Assembly (NCBI RefSeq): GCF_947169445.1
Contig: NZ_CAMVPU010000003.1
Span: 62,001-126,000, forward strand
Direction: 5' to 3'
Source of the DNA: an uncultured Butyrivibrio sp.
GTDB taxonomy: Bacteria > Bacillota > Clostridia > Lachnospirales > Lachnospiraceae
DNA length: 64,000 bases
Shown here: positions 1 to 9,400 of the stretch, piece after piece
Layout: the number at the start of each line of letters is the position of its first letter
Numbering within the stretch: the stretch's first letter is position 1
Position numbers and translations under genes: made by a program
Notes under the pieces: generated by a model
Database searches by the model: none
Seen by the model: only the letters and a program-made list of their open reading frames with translations
What the model was told of the DNA's origin: nothing

Positions 1-1521
1 GAAATAGCCTATTCTATGATTCAAAAAGAACTTCCGGATATTGTTATCACAGATATCAAAATGCCATTTATGGACGGCTTGTCACTAAGCCGTCTGATCA
101 AGGCAGAATTTCCATGGATTGAAATAATTCTTTTAACAGGATATGAAGACTTTCAGTATGCCAGAGAGGCTATACGAATAGGTGTATCCTGCTATCTATC
201 CAAGCCCATAAGTGGAGATAATCTGCTAAGGGAGGTCGACGCGCTTTCTGAGAAAATTGAAGAAAAGAAGCAGGAGCGAGAGGTGGCCAAAAGATATGAG
301 GCTGAAATGCAGGAAAGGATTGAGCTGGATAAGCAGGAATTATTCAGAAGCCTTTTAAAGGGCGGGAGAAGCTTTTCTGAAATAATTGAGGATGCCAAAA
401 AGCTTTCCATTGATATTACAGGCCCATATTATAATGTTCTTTTGCTGAAAATATGGTCTACAAGACATGATGCCTTTGAATATTCCAACAGTGTTGTGGA
501 GATAGAAAATAGTATTCGCGACATTGCTGGGCGTAAAAATGCTGTATTCTTCGATTTGAATGTTGAGGGAATAGCTCTTTTATTCAGGGGTGAATCTGAG
601 GAAAACATCCGTGAAACGATAAAAGAATTTATTTATGAAGCAAAAGAAGTAATGGATAAGTACAATCACATCAGATATTTTGGTGGGATTGGTCAGTGTA
701 CAGCGAGAATTACCGAAATTCCGATGTCATTCCAGTGGGCCAGCAGGGCTTTTGCGCACATTTATCTTACTTCGGATAATGGATTTCTTGAAGGCTCGGA
801 GGAAGTACTTCAGCCTGTAAACGAGAATCTGATTTTGTCAGGTATTGATCCTAAGCATATTGACAGGAAACATATAAAAGAATTCCTGCGCCGCGGAGAG
901 GAAAACGAAACAGAAGTATTTCTTGATGAATTTTTTAATGGAATGGGGAAAAATGCCATTAAATCAACTATGCTGCGGCAATACATAGCAATGGATCTGT
1001 ATTTTTGTGTCATTGATTTCGTGGAAAATGAGATTGGAATAACACTCTCTGATTCTGATGGATACATGGAGGTGCCAACTCCGGAGGTTCTTGCTGATGA
1101 GCGGAGAACCAGAGACTATCTAGTGTCCACCATTAGAAAAGCCATACAGATAAGGGATGGTAACAACTCCGGCAGGTACCATGAGATGGTTAAGGAGGCA
1201 CTTGCTTATATAGATGAGCACTATGCTGAAGAGGATTTATCTCTTAACAGCCTGGCATCCTATGTGAATTTTTCGCCTAATCACTTAAGCGCTGTTTTTA
1301 AGCAGGAAACAGGGCAGCCTTTTATCAAGTATCTGACTGATTACAGAATGGATCAGGCCAAGGAGCTTTTGTCCACCACCAACAAAAAGAGTAATGAGAT
1401 AGGTATTATGGTGGGCTACAAGGATCCGCACTATTTTTCATATCTTTTCAAGAAAACCCAGGGAGTAACGACCACTCAGTACAGGGGCGGGTTACAGATG
1501 GAGGCAGCCGGTGATATTTAA
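1..1521 (+). CDS. YesN-like response regulator with AraC-type DNA-binding domain, 5' end cut by window
   Basis: Transcription factor of a two-component pair. The frame is open to the first base of the window, so the usual start of the receiver domain is missing. The phospho-acceptor region (VITDIKMPFMDG) and the receiver lysine (LSKP) are visible. A long middle region of about 250 residues follows, then a C-terminal AraC/XylS double helix-turn-helix from about residue 400 (LSLNSLASYVNFSPNHLSAVFK, then a second helix pair near EIGIMVGYKDPHYFSYLFKK). The stop overlaps the start of the kinase gene by 11 bases, so the two are translationally coupled. From the family and the adjacent sugar ABC genes I infer that it activates the transporter downstream. 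Confident on family, inferred on target. Confidence 0.93.
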   Translation, partial: EIAYSMIQKELPDIVITDIKMPFMDGLSLSRLIKAEFPWIEIILLTGYEDFQYAREAIRIGVSCYLSKPISGDNLLREVDALSEKIEEKKQEREVAKRYEAEMQERIELDKQELFRSLLKGGRSFSEIIEDAKKLSIDITGPYYNVLLLKIWSTRHDAFEYSNSVVEIENSIRDIAGRKNAVFFDLNVEGIALLFRGESEENIRETIKEFIYEAKEVMDKYNHIRYFGGIGQCTARITEIPMSFQWASRAFAHIYLTSDNGFLEGSEEVLQPVNENLILSGIDPKHIDRKHIKEFLRRGEENETEVFLDEFFNGMGKNAIKSTMLRQYIAMDLYFCVIDFVENEIGITLSDSDGYMEVPTPEVLADERRTRDYLVSTIRKAIQIRDGNNSGRYHEMVKEALAYIDEHYAEEDLSLNSLASYVNFSPNHLSAVFKQETGQPFIKYLTDYRMDQAKELLSTTNKKSNEIGIMVGYKDPHYFSYLFKKTQGVTTTQYRGGLQMEAAGDI

Positions 1522-2839
1522 AAAGAATTTACAAAGGCAGAATTCTGCCCTTGCCAACAAAATACGAATATCATATCTGGTTATCCTGTTGCCCAATATT
1601 ATCTTCATGCTGTATGCGTTTCACACGCTTTGGAGAACCAATGAACAATACAACGATATGTTGAGCTCAGTTGTAACTGCCAGCGCATTCAGTCTTGATT
1701 TTAAGGAAGATTTTGACTATGAGACTTATCTACTTATTGTTGGAAATGTAAGCCTGGAAAACTCAGGGATCCCCACTCTCCTTAGTGATGCCAGAGAGGT
1801 TGTAGATGGTCTAAAAGACTATACAGATAATCATGAGAATCAGAAGAGGCTTGCCAGTGCTGAGAAATATCTCAATAACCTTGAGGTCTATATCGAGAGA
1901 ATCAGAGATAATCTGGAACGTGGAGACCGATATGAGGCAAACATGCTTATTTGGGAGAATGACGTTCAGATTGTTACAGCTCTTTTAAAAGACACTATCA
2001 ACGAATATATCTACTATGAGAATAAGCAGTTACAGGTGACTCATACAGCTAACAGAGCACTGTTTATCAGAAGTATTGAAATATCAGTTGTTGTCTTTGC
2101 GGTTATATTTACCTGCATAGTACTGATTTCTTTCTGGATGCCACTATGGATCACAAGGCCTATCGAAGAACAGGTAAAAGAGGAACAGAAACAGCTTAGA
2201 AAGGCTGAATTTGAGCTGCTTCAGGCGCAGATAAATCCACACTTTTTGTATAATACTCTGGATGCAATAGTATGGTCTGCTGAGGCAGGCAATCAGAAAC
2301 AGGTTGTGAGCATGGTGGGAAGTCTTTCTGACTTTTTCAGGACCTCCCTTAACAAAGGAAAAGAGATTGTCTCTATCAAGGAAGAACTTCAGCATGTAAG
2401 GAGTTATCTTGAAATCCAGCAGATACGCTATCAGGATATTCTGTCCTATGAGATTAACGTAACAAGAGATATTTATGATTACAGCATCCCCAAGATCACT
2501 ATTCAGCCGATTGTGGAGAATGCTCTTTATCATGGGATAAAGAACCGCCGTGGAGGCGGCAAGATTACCATCACCGGAATTGAGAATAGAGATAGTATAA
2601 TCATCCAGGTGAGAGATGATGGAATTGGAATGAATCAGGAGCGCTTAAAAGAAGTTGTAGACGGTCTTAAGAAGGATAACCCTGATAAAAATTCTGTATA
2701 TGGACTTTATAACGTTAATGAACGAATCAGACTTAATTTTGGTGACGAATATGGACTTACAATAGAAAGCTTCCTTGATAAGGGAACCTATGTAGTGATA
2801 CGTTTGCCGAAAATACAAACCGAAATCGTAAAAAAATGA
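1511..2839 (+). CDS. YesM/LytS-type sensor histidine kinase
   Basis: Membrane sensor kinase of 442 residues. Two membrane segments (about residues 20-40 and 183-206) bracket an extracytoplasmic sensor of about 140 residues. The cytoplasmic part has the family H-box (QINPHFLYNTLDAI), an N-box (IVENALYHG), a G1 box (DDGIGM) and a final GLYNVNERI motif. The GTG start is chosen because GGAGG lies at 1500-1504, six bases before it. It overlaps the YesN-like gene and should phosphorylate it. Known YesMN pairs sense extracellular sugars or a binding protein loaded with sugar; the substrate-binding lipoproteins encoded just downstream make that a reasonable inference here. Confidence 0.93.
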   Translation: MIFKKNLQRQNSALANKIRISYLVILLPNIIFMLYAFHTLWRTNEQYNDMLSSVVTASAFSLDFKEDFDYETYLLIVGNVSLENSGIPTLLSDAREVVDGLKDYTDNHENQKRLASAEKYLNNLEVYIERIRDNLERGDRYEANMLIWENDVQIVTALLKDTINEYIYYENKQLQVTHTANRALFIRSIEISVVVFAVIFTCIVLISFWMPLWITRPIEEQVKEEQKQLRKAEFELLQAQINPHFLYNTLDAIVWSAEAGNQKQVVSMVGSLSDFFRTSLNKGKEIVSIKEELQHVRSYLEIQQIRYQDILSYEINVTRDIYDYSIPKITIQPIVENALYHGIKNRRGGGKITITGIENRDSIIIQVRDDGIGMNQERLKEVVDGLKKDNPDKNSVYGLYNVNERIRLNFGDEYGLTIESFLDKGTYVVIRLPKIQTEIVKK

Positions 2840-2927
2840 AACACTATCCTAAAATAATAAAAAAATCAACATTTTTCAGTTTATAAATCAATGGTTTTTT
2901 TTTCGCTGAAAATTACAATAGTAATGT

Positions 2928-2947
2928 GCTCAGGAATAGGCCTGAGC
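2928..2947 (+). promoter_or_regulatory. small hairpin in the leader of the sugar transporter operon
   Basis: Inverted repeat GCTCAGG / CCTGAGC with a 6-base loop, about 35 bases before the start of the lipoprotein gene. There is no direct T-run after it, so it does not look like an intrinsic terminator. It may stabilise the 5' end of a strongly expressed mRNA. The rest of the 142-base gap (2840-2981) is AT-rich; I could not fix a convincing -35/-10 pair in it. Confidence 0.4.
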
Positions 2948-2981
2948 GTTATGACATCATGTTTTTAGGAGGAAAAAAGTT

Positions 2982-3971
2982 ATGATGAAGAAAGTGTTGT
3001 CAATCCTCATGGCATCAGCCATGACATTAGGTCTCGTTGCATGTGGCAGTGCACAGCCTGCAAGTACCGGCTCAGGAAGTACTTCCGGCGGACTTATCAA
3101 AGTTGGTATCATCAATAATGATCCTAACGAGTCAGGCTATCGTACAGCTAATGATGCAGATCTTAAGGCTAAGTTCACAGAAGCAAATGGTTATGATGCA
3201 GCTTTTGCATACAGCTTAAAGAATGATGAGCAGATTCAGGCAGCTCAGAACTTTATTCAGGATGATGTTGATTATCTTCTTCTTTCTGCAGCTGATACAG
3301 CAGGTTGGGATTCAGTTCTCAAGGATGCACAGAATGCAGGCGTAAAGGTAATTCTTTTCGACCGTACAATTGATGCTGATGCTAGCCTTTATGAGGCTTC
3401 AATCGTTTCTGATATGGCAAAAGAAGGACAGACAGCTGTTGATTGGCTCGCTGGTCAGAACCTTTCAGAGTACAACGTAATCCATATCCAGGGTGTTATG
3501 GGAAGTGCTGCTCAGCAGGGACGTAGTGGTGCCCTTGATACTAAGGTAGCTGCAGAAGCTAACTGGAATATTGTTAAGCAGCAGACAGCTGAGTGGAACG
3601 CTGAGAAGGCACAGCAGATCGTTCAGTCAGTTATTGATGCAGGAACTCCTTTCAACGTAATTTATGCTGAGAACGATGATATGGCTAAAGGCGCTGTAGC
3701 AGCTCTTGATGCAGCAGGTATCTCTCATGGTGTTGGCAAGGACGTTATAGTTATGGGCTTTGACTGCAATAAGTGGGCTCTTGAAGAGCTTCTTGCTCAG
3801 AACTGGAACTACGATGGACAGTGTAACCCATTCCAGGCTAGCTACATCGATGAGATCATCAAGACTCTTGAGAGTGGCGGATCACTTTCACAGAAGACAA
3901 TCATCATGGATGAGAAGGGCTTCGATGCAACAACAATCACACAGGATGACGTTGATACATACGGAATCTGA
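2982..3971 (+). CDS. sugar ABC transporter substrate-binding lipoprotein (YtfQ-like)
   Basis: Extracellular sugar receptor of 329 residues, PBP1 (type I periplasmic-binding) fold. The N-terminus is a lipoprotein signal with lipobox LVAC, followed by a Ser/Gly/Thr-rich linker. The body has the features of the YtfQ/RbsB group (VGIINNDPNESGYR, then DVDYLLLSAADTAGWDSVL). AGGAGG at 2967-2972 gives a strong ribosome site; a second in-frame ATG at 2985 is an alternative start. It is the first gene of a transporter operon and its regular codon use suggests high expression. The pair of permeases downstream resembles YtfT/YjfF, whose E. coli substrate is galactofuranose; the substrate here is unknown. 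Confidence 0.92.
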   Translation: MMKKVLSILMASAMTLGLVACGSAQPASTGSGSTSGGLIKVGIINNDPNESGYRTANDADLKAKFTEANGYDAAFAYSLKNDEQIQAAQNFIQDDVDYLLLSAADTAGWDSVLKDAQNAGVKVILFDRTIDADASLYEASIVSDMAKEGQTAVDWLAGQNLSEYNVIHIQGVMGSAAQQGRSGALDTKVAAEANWNIVKQQTAEWNAEKAQQIVQSVIDAGTPFNVIYAENDDMAKGAVAALDAAGISHGVGKDVIVMGFDCNKWALEELLAQNWNYDGQCNPFQASYIDEIIKTLESGGSLSQKTIIMDEKGFDATTITQDDVDTYGI

Positions 3972-4014
3972 TACATACCTTTATAAAAAGAATTTAAAAA
4001 GAATGTAAAAAGTG

Positions 4015-4051
4015 GCGGTGCGGCTTTCTATCGAATGGATAACCGCACCGC
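4015..4051 (+). promoter_or_regulatory. intercistronic hairpin between lipoprotein and ATPase genes
   Basis: GCGGTGCGG at 4015-4023 pairs with CCGCACCGC at 4043-4051 (9 bp, 19-base loop). Only a weak T-rich stretch follows. Such hairpins after the binding-protein gene are known to protect the upstream mRNA and lower read-through, giving more binding protein than membrane parts. That role here is inferred. Confidence 0.6.
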
Positions 4052-4076
4052 TTGTTATTGAATTAGGAGTAGCATT

Positions 4077-5591
4077 ATGGGAGAAACTAGAGTGCTTGAA
4101 ATGAGGGGCATAAATAAGGAGTTTCCTGGAGTAAAAGCGCTTCAGAACGTAGATTTTTTCCTGAATAAAGGAGAAATTCATGCTCTAATGGGGGAAAATG
4201 GAGCAGGAAAATCTACACTTATTAAAGTCCTTACAGGTGTATATACCAAGGATGGTGGCACGATCAATCTGGAAGGGCAGGGGGAAGTTCAGATTCATTC
4301 ACCACAGGATGCACAGAAATTAGGAATCAGTACCGTTTATCAGGAAATTACACTTTGCCCTAATCTTACTGTTGCAGAGAACATGTTTATTGGCAGAGGA
4401 GAGGGCTCTTTTACCAATTGGAAACAAATGAATAAGGAAGCAGATATGCTTCTGAAAAAACTGGATATACCAGCAAAGGCAAACCAGCAGCTGGCAAACT
4501 GTTCTATAGCAGTTCAGCAGATGGTGGCAATTGCCAGAGCTGTTGATATGGACTGTAAAGTGCTGATTTTGGATGAGCCTACGTCATCACTTGATGAGCA
4601 GGAAGTTGAAAAGCTTTTTGGTCTCATGAGAGATCTAAAGGAAATGGGCGTAGGAATCATATTTGTAACGCACTTTTTGGATCAGGTATATGAGGTCTGC
4701 GATAAAATAACCGTTTTGCGTGATGGTCAGCTTGTAGGGGAATATGAAATCAAGGATCTGCCGAGAGTTAAGCTCGTAGCCAAGATGCTTGGTAAGGAAA
4801 TGGACGATCTCTCAGATATTAAGGGGGAAGAGGGATCATACAGTGGCAGCGACTTTGATGAGAAAGTTTTTGAAGCAAGCCAGCTTCAAAGTGTTGCGGG
4901 AATCAAACCTTTTGATTTTTATATCAAAAAAGGCGAAGTTAACGGCTTTACAGGTCTTTTAGGATCAGGACGAAGTGAATGCGTAAGAGCCATCTTCGGC
5001 GCGGACAGAGTTATAAAGGGCGAAGTTAAGATGCACGGCAAGAGCATCAAGATAAATAAGCCTATAGACGCAATGAAGCACGGCATAGCATATCTTCCCG
5101 AGGATAGAAAGATAGACGGAATTATCGGAGATCTTTCCGTAAGAGATAACATAATAATGGCTTTTCAGGTACTAAACGGTTTCTTTAAGCCATTTAGCAA
5201 GGCTCAGGCCAATGCCTTTGCAGATGAATACATCAAAAAGCTGAATATTAAGACCGCTTCGGCAGACACTCCAATAAAGTCTCTCTCCGGCGGTAATCAG
5301 CAGAAGGTAATACTGGCAAGATGGCTTTTGATGCATCCCGAATATCTTATTCTGGATGAGCCCACAAGAGGTATCGATGTAGGAACCAAGGTCGATATCC
5401 AAAAGCTTGTGCTGGAACTGGCAAAAGAAGGCATGAGCGTAACGTTCATTTCGTCGGAAACAGATGAAATGCTAAGAACGTGTTCAAGATTAGTAGTAAT
5501 GCGCGATAGAAAGGTAGTCGGGGAACTTACCGGAGAAGATCTGACTCAGAGTAAGATCATGAGCACTATCGCAGGGGAGAGTATGGAATGA
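4077..5591 (+). CDS. sugar ABC transporter ATPase, two ABC domains (YtfR/RbsA-like)
   Basis: Energises sugar import in the CUT2 family; 504 residues. N-terminal ABC domain: Walker A GENGAGKST (39-47), a degenerate signature around residues 140-150, Walker B VLILDE (162-167). C-terminal ABC domain: the Walker A is GLLGSGRSE (293-301) without the usual lysine, which is normal in CUT2 ATPases. The signature LSGGNQQK (403-410) and Walker B LILDE (424-428) are intact. Start supported by AGGAG at 4065-4069. The stop overlaps the next start by four bases (ATGA), so it is coupled to the first permease. Confidence 0.96.
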   Translation: MGETRVLEMRGINKEFPGVKALQNVDFFLNKGEIHALMGENGAGKSTLIKVLTGVYTKDGGTINLEGQGEVQIHSPQDAQKLGISTVYQEITLCPNLTVAENMFIGRGEGSFTNWKQMNKEADMLLKKLDIPAKANQQLANCSIAVQQMVAIARAVDMDCKVLILDEPTSSLDEQEVEKLFGLMRDLKEMGVGIIFVTHFLDQVYEVCDKITVLRDGQLVGEYEIKDLPRVKLVAKMLGKEMDDLSDIKGEEGSYSGSDFDEKVFEASQLQSVAGIKPFDFYIKKGEVNGFTGLLGSGRSECVRAIFGADRVIKGEVKMHGKSIKINKPIDAMKHGIAYLPEDRKIDGIIGDLSVRDNIIMAFQVLNGFFKPFSKAQANAFADEYIKKLNIKTASADTPIKSLSGGNQQKVILARWLLMHPEYLILDEPTRGIDVGTKVDIQKLVLELAKEGMSVTFISSETDEMLRTCSRLVVMRDRKVVGELTGEDLTQSKIMSTIAGESME

Positions 5592-6658
5592 ATAAGCAAA
5601 AAATATTTAAGAGATTAGTGAGCAATCAGCTCTTTATACCGCTTATAGCATTGATTATCCTTGCGGTAATAAATCTGATCAACGATCCGGGATTCTTTAG
5701 AATAACGCTTGGCACAAACAATGCAGGAAACCCGGTTTTGTCGGGATATCTCATCACAATTTTGGACTATGGTTCAGAACTTGGAATTTTGGCAATTGGA
5801 ATGACGCTGGTTACAGCTGCTTCCGGAGGACAGGATATTTCTGTAGGAGCTACAATAGCTATTGCAGGTTCAGCAATGCTCAGAGTATTGTGTGGCGGTA
5901 ATTCAAGACCTGAAACAATTCAGGTACCGATAATCGTAGCATTTTTAGTTGCATGTATCGTAGGAATGCTTTGCGGACTATTTAATGGAACGCTGGTGGC
6001 AATCTTCAAGATTCAGCCCATGATAGCAACTCTTATTTTGTTTACCGCAGGAAGATCCATAGCAGCCTGGATAAACAATAATGAGCTTCCTATCGTTCCT
6101 GAACCAAGATTTTCATATTTTGGAGGCTTCATACCAGGCATACCGATTCCTACTACGGTTTTCATAGTAATAGCATGCGTTATTGTAATTGCTCTTGTGC
6201 TTAAATTCACCAATTTGGGGCTGTATACACAGGCAGTTGGTATAAACGAGAATTCCGCAAGGCTTAACGGTATCAATCCGACAGCAATCAAGATTTTATC
6301 TTTTGTAATACTTGGTTTATGTGTGGCTGTTGCTGCTCTTATCAAGGTCAGCAGACTTTCAACTATCAATTATTCTGTAATTGCCAAAGATATCGAAATG
6401 GATGCCATTTTGGCCGTAGCGCTGGGAGGAAATGCTCTTTCCGGAGGTAAGTTTAATATGTGGGCGTCAATTCTTGGTGCGTATGTAATCCAGTTTTTGA
6501 CAACAACCCTCTATAAATTCAATGTTCAGTCAGATGCGCTTGCAGCTTATAAGGCAGTAGTAGTTATTATCCTTGTAGTATTCTCAGCACCTACTGTAAG
6601 AGAATATATGAGAAATATGGTTAAAAAGGTTGCACCTGCCAGGAAGGAGGTGGCCTGA
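5588..6658 (+). CDS. sugar ABC transporter permease 1 (YtfT-like)
   Basis: Integral membrane permease of 356 residues, BPD_transp_2 type. The family stretch GMTLVTAASGGQDISVGA follows the second or third membrane helix, and the EAA-like region LAVALGGNALSGGKFN is present near residue 280. Overlaps the ATPase gene by four bases and is followed directly by the second permease. Two different permease genes in a row is the YtfT-YjfF arrangement, as opposed to the single RbsC of ribose systems. Confidence 0.94.
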   Translation: MNKQKIFKRLVSNQLFIPLIALIILAVINLINDPGFFRITLGTNNAGNPVLSGYLITILDYGSELGILAIGMTLVTAASGGQDISVGATIAIAGSAMLRVLCGGNSRPETIQVPIIVAFLVACIVGMLCGLFNGTLVAIFKIQPMIATLILFTAGRSIAAWINNNELPIVPEPRFSYFGGFIPGIPIPTTVFIVIACVIVIALVLKFTNLGLYTQAVGINENSARLNGINPTAIKILSFVILGLCVAVAALIKVSRLSTINYSVIAKDIEMDAILAVALGGNALSGGKFNMWASILGAYVIQFLTTTLYKFNVQSDALAAYKAVVVIILVVFSAPTVREYMRNMVKKVAPARKEVA

Positions 6659-7699
6659 ATGAAAAAAGTCAGTGGAAAAGAGAGCCTTTTTACAAAAGTT
6701 AGTGATACAAACCTGCTTCTGGTCATCACAATAATAATATTCTTCCTGATGTATTTAGGAGCTATTATTTTCCAGGGGGGCGGATTTACTAAGCCTCAGA
6801 TGCTGTTTAATATCCTGAATGCCAATGCGGCACTTATAATTACTTCCTGCGGTCTTAGCATTGTAATGATAACGGGTGGTATTGATATTTCAGTAGGCGG
6901 CGTTGTAGCTCTTGTATCTATGTGCTGCGCTGTTTATCTTGATTATCATGGCGGAAGTATCATAGGCTCAATAGGTATTGCGCTTGGAATTGGAATTCTG
7001 TACGGTCTTGTACAGGGCTTTTTGGTAGCTTATCTGGATATCCAGCCATTTATCGTTTCCCTTGCAGGAATGTTCTTTGCAAGAGGTATGACGACAATAG
7101 TTAATACAGCACCATTTAACGTTGCAGATCCTGAATTTGTAGCACTTAAAGATACCAGGATCATCATTCCCGGAATGGGATCTTATACAAGAAAAGGTAT
7201 CTATGTTCCTGCATATGTTGAAATTGGCGTTATTGTAGCGCTGATTATTGTGGTATTATTGTTTGTAGTACTTCGCTGGACCAGGCTTGGAAGAAGCTTT
7301 TACGCAGTTGGCGGCAACAAGCAGAGCGCATTGATGCTTGGAATAAATGTTAGAAGGACCAAGTTCTTATCGCATCTTATCTGTAGCGTTTTAGCCGGTA
7401 TTGCCGGATATGTATACTTCCTGCACGTTGGTTCAGGTTCTGCGAGCCATGCTATGGGTATGGAAATGAACGCAATTGCATCGTCTATCATTGGCGGAAC
7501 TATGCTGACAGGTGGTGTTGGTAACATTGTGGGTACATTGTTTGGTGTTCTGTCACTTTGCACCATTCAGGCAATAGTTTCTTCTGCAGGTCTTGATGAT
7601 GCGTGGTGGACAGGAATAACAATTGCTGCAATGCTTTGTATTTTCCTGCTTATCCAGAGTGTTGTTATGGCTCAAAAGAGAAAAGCAATTAAGGGTTAA
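6659..7699 (+). CDS. sugar ABC transporter permease 2 (YjfF-like)
   Basis: Second membrane subunit, 346 residues, same BPD_transp_2 family (CGLSIVMITGGIDISVGGVV near the N-terminus; ASSIIGGTMLTGGVGNIVG near the C-terminus). The ATG directly follows the stop of permease 1, and a complete ribosome site AAGGAGGT lies inside the end of that gene at 6644-6651. With permease 1 it should form a heterodimeric channel. Confidence 0.94.
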   Translation: MKKVSGKESLFTKVSDTNLLLVITIIIFFLMYLGAIIFQGGGFTKPQMLFNILNANAALIITSCGLSIVMITGGIDISVGGVVALVSMCCAVYLDYHGGSIIGSIGIALGIGILYGLVQGFLVAYLDIQPFIVSLAGMFFARGMTTIVNTAPFNVADPEFVALKDTRIIIPGMGSYTRKGIYVPAYVEIGVIVALIIVVLLFVVLRWTRLGRSFYAVGGNKQSALMLGINVRRTKFLSHLICSVLAGIAGYVYFLHVGSGSASHAMGMEMNAIASSIIGGTMLTGGVGNIVGTLFGVLSLCTIQAIVSSAGLDDAWWTGITIAAMLCIFLLIQSVVMAQKRKAIKG

Positions 7700-7712
7700 G
7701 GATACTTGTTTT

Positions 7713-8759
7713 ATGAAAAAAGTTGCTGTTATAGCGATGGCACTGCTCCTTGGGCTGGCTATTTTAGTCAGCTGCGGGAGCAGTATTGTTAAAGAAAATA
7801 CGAATGAGGTAAAGCAGACTGAGAGTCATCAGATAGTAGTGGGATTTTCGCAGCTGGGGGCTGAATCAGACTGGAGAAGTGCCAATACCGTATCCATGCA
7901 GAATGCTTTTTTGCCGGATGAGGGATATTCTCTTCTCTACAAGAATGGTCAGCAGAAGCAGGCTAATCAGATTACTGCCATCAGGATGTTCATTCAGCAG
8001 GAGGTGGATTATATCGTTCTTGCTCCGGTTACTGAAAGCGGCTGGGATTCTGTGCTGGGTGAAGCCAGGGATGCAGGCATTCCTGTAATATTGGTAGACA
8101 GGCGAGTGGATGTGGCAGATAAGAATCTATATTCCTGCTGGGTTGGTTCTGATTTTGAACTGGAAGGTAAGAAGATGGCTGCCTGGATAAAGAGCTATAC
8201 TACCAGTATAGGAATGAGTGCTGAGGATCTGCATATCGTTAATATCCAGGGAACAATCGGCTCAACAGCTCAGATAGGCCGTACACGTGGACTTGCCAAT
8301 GCAGCAAGAGAAAATGGCTGGGATCTTATGGCTGAGGTTTCCGGAGATTTCACAGAAACTAAGGGCAGAGAGGTGATGGCGGCTCTTTTAAAACGTTTCG
8401 ATAATATCAATATCGTGTACTGTGAGAATGATAATGAGGCAATTGGGGCCATAGATGCAATCGAAGCTGCAGGTGGTAAGGTGGGCGCAGATATCTTAAA
8501 TGGCGAGATCATGGTTGTTTCTTTTGACGGCGTGAACAAAGAAGCACTTGATTATGCTGCAGAAGGAAAGATATCCTGTATCGGAGAATGCAATCCAATG
8601 CATGGCCCAAGAGTTAAATCTCTTATCGAAATGCTGGTAAACGGAGAAACTCCTGATAAGTTTAATTATGTCGATGAAACACTTTTTAGTGCCAATAAAT
8701 TGGTAAAAGAAGTTGAGGTTGATGGCGTTATTTACGAAATTCAGGACATAGGTAAATAA
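7713..8759 (+). CDS. second sugar-binding lipoprotein of the same operon
   Basis: Paralogue of the first lipoprotein, 348 residues, with lipobox LVSC (Cys about residue 21) and the same signatures (EVDYIVLAPVTESGWDSVL; VVSFDGVNKEALD). An upstream in-frame start at 7623 would lie inside the permease gene and bury the signal peptide, so the ATG at 7713 with AAGGA at 7698-7702 is preferred. Its place at the far end of the operon, away from the main receptor, suggests either a second substrate range or a receptor that reports to the YesM-type kinase. That is an inference. Confidence 0.9.
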   Translation: MKKVAVIAMALLLGLAILVSCGSSIVKENTNEVKQTESHQIVVGFSQLGAESDWRSANTVSMQNAFLPDEGYSLLYKNGQQKQANQITAIRMFIQQEVDYIVLAPVTESGWDSVLGEARDAGIPVILVDRRVDVADKNLYSCWVGSDFELEGKKMAAWIKSYTTSIGMSAEDLHIVNIQGTIGSTAQIGRTRGLANAARENGWDLMAEVSGDFTETKGREVMAALLKRFDNINIVYCENDNEAIGAIDAIEAAGGKVGADILNGEIMVVSFDGVNKEALDYAAEGKISCIGECNPMHGPRVKSLIEMLVNGETPDKFNYVDETLFSANKLVKEVEVDGVIYEIQDIGK

Positions 8760-8892
8760 TAATTTTATCAATATTTTATTTGAAAAACGAACATCTTTGT
8801 AGTCATAATAAGTATATGGATATGTGAATAACTAAATGTATTTTCTTCACAATATTGCTGATTATGTCTTTTTAGGCATTAGGAGAACTGCG

Positions 8893-9270
8893 ATGAAAAA
8901 AAATATACTTCTTGCTGATGATACTACATTTATGAGAGAAATGCTCAAATCTGCACTTGATCCTGAGAAATACCATATTGTTGGTGAAGCCAAGGACGGA
9001 ATGCAGGCGGTTGAGTTTTATAAGGAAAAACATCCTGATCTTCTTATCTTGGACATAAATATGCCCAAAATGAACGGAATAGACGCACTGACCGAAGTCA
9101 TCAAATATGATCCTGAGGCCAAGGTTATTATGTGTTCTGATCAGAAATATGAGAATATGATAGTTATGGCTATCAAGCGGGGGGCTAAAGACTTTGTGAT
9201 CAAGCCATTTACTTCTTCTGACGTTATTTTGGCTGTAAATAAAGTCTTTAATGAAGAGGAAGAGGAATAA
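8893..9270 (+). CDS. stand-alone CheY-like receiver protein
   Basis: Single receiver domain of 125 residues without an output domain. Key residues are all present: D9/D10 metal site, D54 phospho-acceptor (LILDINMPKMNG), S82, K104 (IKPF). Acidic tail EEEEE. The start at 8893 is chosen over an upstream in-frame ATG because AGGAG lies at 8881-8885. Similar small receivers work as chemotaxis or phosphorelay shuttles; no kinase is adjacent on this side, so its partner is unknown. The 133-base gap before it (8760-8892) is AT-rich and shows no clear hairpin. Confidence 0.92.
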   Translation: MKKNILLADDTTFMREMLKSALDPEKYHIVGEAKDGMQAVEFYKEKHPDLLILDINMPKMNGIDALTEVIKYDPEAKVIMCSDQKYENMIVMAIKRGAKDFVIKPFTSSDVILAVNKVFNEEEEE

Positions 9271-9321
9271 GATTAGAAAAACTTGCTAGATATGAAGATT
9301 TTAGCTCACTAAAGGCTGAAA

Positions 9322-9374
9322 ATTGGGGACATATAAATCGAAGCATGAAACGCGACGATTTATATGTCCCCAAT
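9322..9374. repeat. perfect 19-bp inverted repeat (REP/RAYT-like palindrome) between convergent genes
   Basis: Arms at 9322-9340 and 9356-9374 are exact reverse complements (ATTGGGGACATATAAATCG and its complement) with a 15-base loop. It sits between the receiver gene and the convergent XRE gene and is followed by a short T-rich stretch, so it could end transcription from both sides. The GGGGAC...GTCCCC ends resemble the dispersed palindromes associated with REP-type (Y1) transposases. No transposase is present here and only this copy was noticed in the window. Confidence 0.75.
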
Positions 9375-9400
9375 CTTTTATTCTAATTAAAACTGGTTTA

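Noticed and set aside
2840..2927. Catabolite-repression (cre) site before the sugar operon
   Set aside because: Only part of the consensus can be matched in the AT-rich stretch near 2900; too weak to list.
7623..7712. Upstream start for the second sugar-binding lipoprotein
   Set aside because: It lies inside the permease gene, has no ribosome site and would put 30 residues before a clear lipoprotein signal.
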